A DNA stretch of 6,742 nt, taken from assembly GCA_946410475.1 (NCBI GenBank), contig CAMKAM010000080.1, positions 1 through 6,742 on the forward strand. Reading direction: 5' to 3'. The notes below the pieces were generated by a model. The model had not been told where the DNA came from. It saw only the letters and a list, made by a program, of their open reading frames with translations, and did no database searches. Origin of the DNA: an uncultured Bacillota bacterium (lineage in GTDB: Bacteria; Bacillota; Clostridia; Peptostreptococcales; Anaerovoracaceae). The position numbers were made by a program, and so were the translations under genes. Position 1 is the stretch's first letter, and every line of letters starts with the position of its first letter. Positions 5,352 to 6,742 of this stretch are shown one piece after another.

Positions 5352-5441
5352 CGGAAGCATTTCTTTCTCACACTCCCAACACACTTCAACTTCGCCGATC
5401 TCTCACGCCACATCTGTGTCAGAATCCACGCACAACTTATC

Positions 5442-5470
5442 GATACAAAACGGCGGCAATCGTATATAAT
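5442..5470 (+). promoter_or_regulatory. Promoter for the PPC-MocR gene pair
   Basis: A perfect TATAAT (5465-5470) lies 17 bp after GATACA (5442-5447), a weak -35 matching only the ACA half. Initiation near 5477 would give a leader of about 34 bases. The 8-bp palindrome TATCGATA (5438-5445) overlaps the -35 and could be part of an operator. A weak -35 with an overlapping palindrome would fit an activated or repressed promoter. Confidence 0.5.
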
Positions 5471-5510
5471 AAGATTATGTGAAACAATGATAGAAAGGAA
5501 AACAGAGACG

Positions 5511-5933
5511 ATGGATTACAGAAGATTCGGGAACACTATAGTCGCCCGCTTCGACAAGGGCGAAGAGGTCACGGCCTGCGTGAAGGATATCGCGCTGGCA
5601 GAAGACATCAAACTGGCTAATGTAAGCGGCCTCGGTGCCTCCAACGACATCACCCTCGGAGTTTTCGATCCGGTGAAGAAAGAGCTTATCAAGCACCACT
5701 TCACCGGCAACCACGAAGTCTCCGGCATCATCGGCACGATCAATACGCTGGATGGCGAGTTCTACTCACATCTGCATATCACCGCTGCAGGCGAGGACGG
5801 ACTCGGCAAAGGAGGTCACCTGTTCGAGTGCGTCATCAGTGCCACATGCGAGATGGTGATCACTGTCATCGACGGTACAGTCGACAGAAAGTTCGACCCT
5901 GAGGTCGGTCTGAATGTTTTCGATTTCGAGTAG
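5511..5933 (+). CDS. PPC/DUF296-domain protein
   Basis: A 140-residue protein consisting of a single PPC (plant and prokaryote conserved, DUF296) domain, the fold found alone in bacteria and archaea and fused to AT-hooks in plants. Key features are RFDKGEEV near the N-terminus (13-20), SGLGAS (39-44) and a likely metal site made by His87 and His89 (HLHI) with His103 in GGHLFE (101-106). Bacterial members assemble as trimers and are often labelled DNA-binding, but their biochemical role is not established; no DNA-binding element is evident here. The ATG at 5511 was chosen because the PPC fold begins at once and AAAGGA lies 11 bases upstream; an in-frame ATG at 5487 lacks a ribosome site. The MocR-type regulator gene follows after 17 bp, so the two are almost certainly co-transcribed. 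Confidence 0.88.
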   Translation: MDYRRFGNTIVARFDKGEEVTACVKDIALAEDIKLANVSGLGASNDITLGVFDPVKKELIKHHFTGNHEVSGIIGTINTLDGEFYSHLHITAAGEDGLGKGGHLFECVISATCEMVITVIDGTVDRKFDPEVGLNVFDFE

Positions 5934-5950
5934 CAGCAGTTTAAGAGCGA

Positions 5951-6742
5951 ATGCAGTCAAACAGGAACAACGACAACAGAAAAGCAGGTTCTCTCAGCTG
6001 GGAGCCTAAGGTCACAAAGAAGAACGGACCGCTCTACAAGGCGATCTGCGAACAGTTGAAAAGCGACATACAGAGCGGAGCTCTCCCGCCCGGGACGAAG
6101 CTCCCTCCGCAAAGAGACCTTGCACGCTTCCTCGGAGTGAACGTCAGCACGGTATCGCGTGCTCTAAGGATCAGCGAGGAAGAAGGACTCCTTCTCAGCA
6201 CGGTCGGTAGCGGGACCTTCGTCGCACCGAATGCGGTGAACACTCCTGTCACCTCCGCCCACACGGGAGGGAGCGGCACAGTGGAACTCGGAGTGCTCGC
6301 GCCCAGACTGATAGACCACGAAGCTCTCACCGCGGTACTTCGCGAAGCGGCTGCATCGGACGATGCGGGAGCGCTCTTTGAATATCAATACGACTCAAAG
6401 GATAGCAGGCCGAAAGCCGCCGGAGTCAAACTGATCACGAGAGCAGGCGCTTCAGCCGCTCCGGAGACGATCCTCTTCGCACAGGGGACGCAAAACGCTG
6501 TAGCCGCGTCGATCTTCGCTTTTTTCAAGCCCGGAGACAGGCTCGGCTGCGACCCCCTCGTTTTCCCATCGCTCAAGGCGGTCTGCGGCATGGCCGGTGT
6601 ACGCCTCGTCCCGATCAGATGGGAAAAAGGAGAAATATCCGAAAGCGGACTAGACTACGCGATCAAACAGGAAAAACTGAAAGGACTCTTCGTCATGCCC
6701 GAGCATCAGGTGCCGACAGCCGTCACCATGAGCGCCCGCACC
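5951..6742 (+). CDS. MocR/GntR-type regulator, partial (runs off edge)
   Basis: The first 264 residues of a MocR-subfamily transcription factor; the 3' end lies beyond the window. Residues 27-92 form a GntR winged helix-turn-helix: GPLYKAICEQL, then SGALPPGTKLPPQRDLARFL (42-61), NVSTVSRAL (64-72) and the wing GSGTFVAP (86-93). After a linker of about 20 residues, an aminotransferase-like fold type I domain begins near 115, with FAQGTQNAV (176-184) at the expected PLP-phosphate position, FFKPGDRLG (191-199) and VMPEHQVPTAVTMS (248-261). MocR proteins usually sense PLP with an amino-acid-like ligand and control a nearby gene. The PLP lysine would lie past the edge. Position 254 has Val, where aminotransferases have the Asn of NPTG. 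Only the ATG at 5951 fits the N-terminus; its ribosome site (AAGAG) is weak, suggesting coupling to the PPC gene 17 bp upstream. Confidence 0.9.
   Translation, partial: MQSNRNNDNRKAGSLSWEPKVTKKNGPLYKAICEQLKSDIQSGALPPGTKLPPQRDLARFLGVNVSTVSRALRISEEEGLLLSTVGSGTFVAPNAVNTPVTSAHTGGSGTVELGVLAPRLIDHEALTAVLREAAASDDAGALFEYQYDSKDSRPKAAGVKLITRAGASAAPETILFAQGTQNAVAASIFAFFKPGDRLGCDPLVFPSLKAVCGMAGVRLVPIRWEKGEISESGLDYAIKQEKLKGLFVMPEHQVPTAVTMSART

Noticed and set aside
5202..5510. N-terminal extension of the PPC protein
   Set aside because: It would cover both divergent promoters and has no similarity to PPC proteins; the domain begins at the ATG at 5511.

Overview
The window looks like chromosomal sequence from a low-to-moderate GC Gram-positive anaerobe, most likely class Clostridia (Bacillota). 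Three things point there: purine-rich Shine-Dalgarno sites of the GGAGG type, a secreted YkuD transpeptidase of the form common in Clostridia, and a Lin0512-family protein. The base composition is fairly GC-rich (a little over 50% by eye) and codons ending in C or G are preferred. Genus cannot be fixed from this sequence. No insertion sequence, CRISPR array, tRNA or rRNA is visible.

Layout from left to right. Positions 1-466 hold no convincing gene; the stretch contains an inverted repeat, a strongly G-depleted (+ strand) segment with short direct repeats, and a promoter-like element at the left edge pointing out of the window. Positions 467-5221 carry five genes, all on the minus strand, transcribed right to left: a secreted L,D-transpeptidase (4199-5221), an orphan histidinol-dehydrogenase-family enzyme (2906-4165), a predicted lipoprotein (1867-2709), a SanA/DUF218 membrane-anchored protein (1185-1838) and a Lin0512-family protein (560-919), closed by a good intrinsic terminator (467-516). 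A 289-bp divergent intergenic region (5222-5510) with a promoter on each strand separates this block from two plus-strand genes: a PPC/DUF296 protein (5511-5933) and a MocR/GntR-type regulator that runs off the right edge (5951-6742).

Gaps of 33 bp (transpeptidase to dehydrogenase) and 28 bp (lipoprotein to SanA-like) suggest two co-transcribed pairs. The larger gaps of 196 and 265 bp hold local repeats or RNA structure, so the five genes may be more than one transcription unit. Three of the five products act at or outside the membrane (transpeptidase, lipoprotein, SanA-like), which suggests a cell-envelope theme. The dehydrogenase is not accompanied by any other his gene and carries a sequence signature unlike biosynthetic HisD.

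No clearly new multi-gene system is evident. The items most worth a second look are the non-canonical HisD homologue, two unrelated short tandem-repeat clusters (4 x 17 bp at 1132-1199; 3-4 x 18 bp at 2737-2804), and the PPC-MocR pair.
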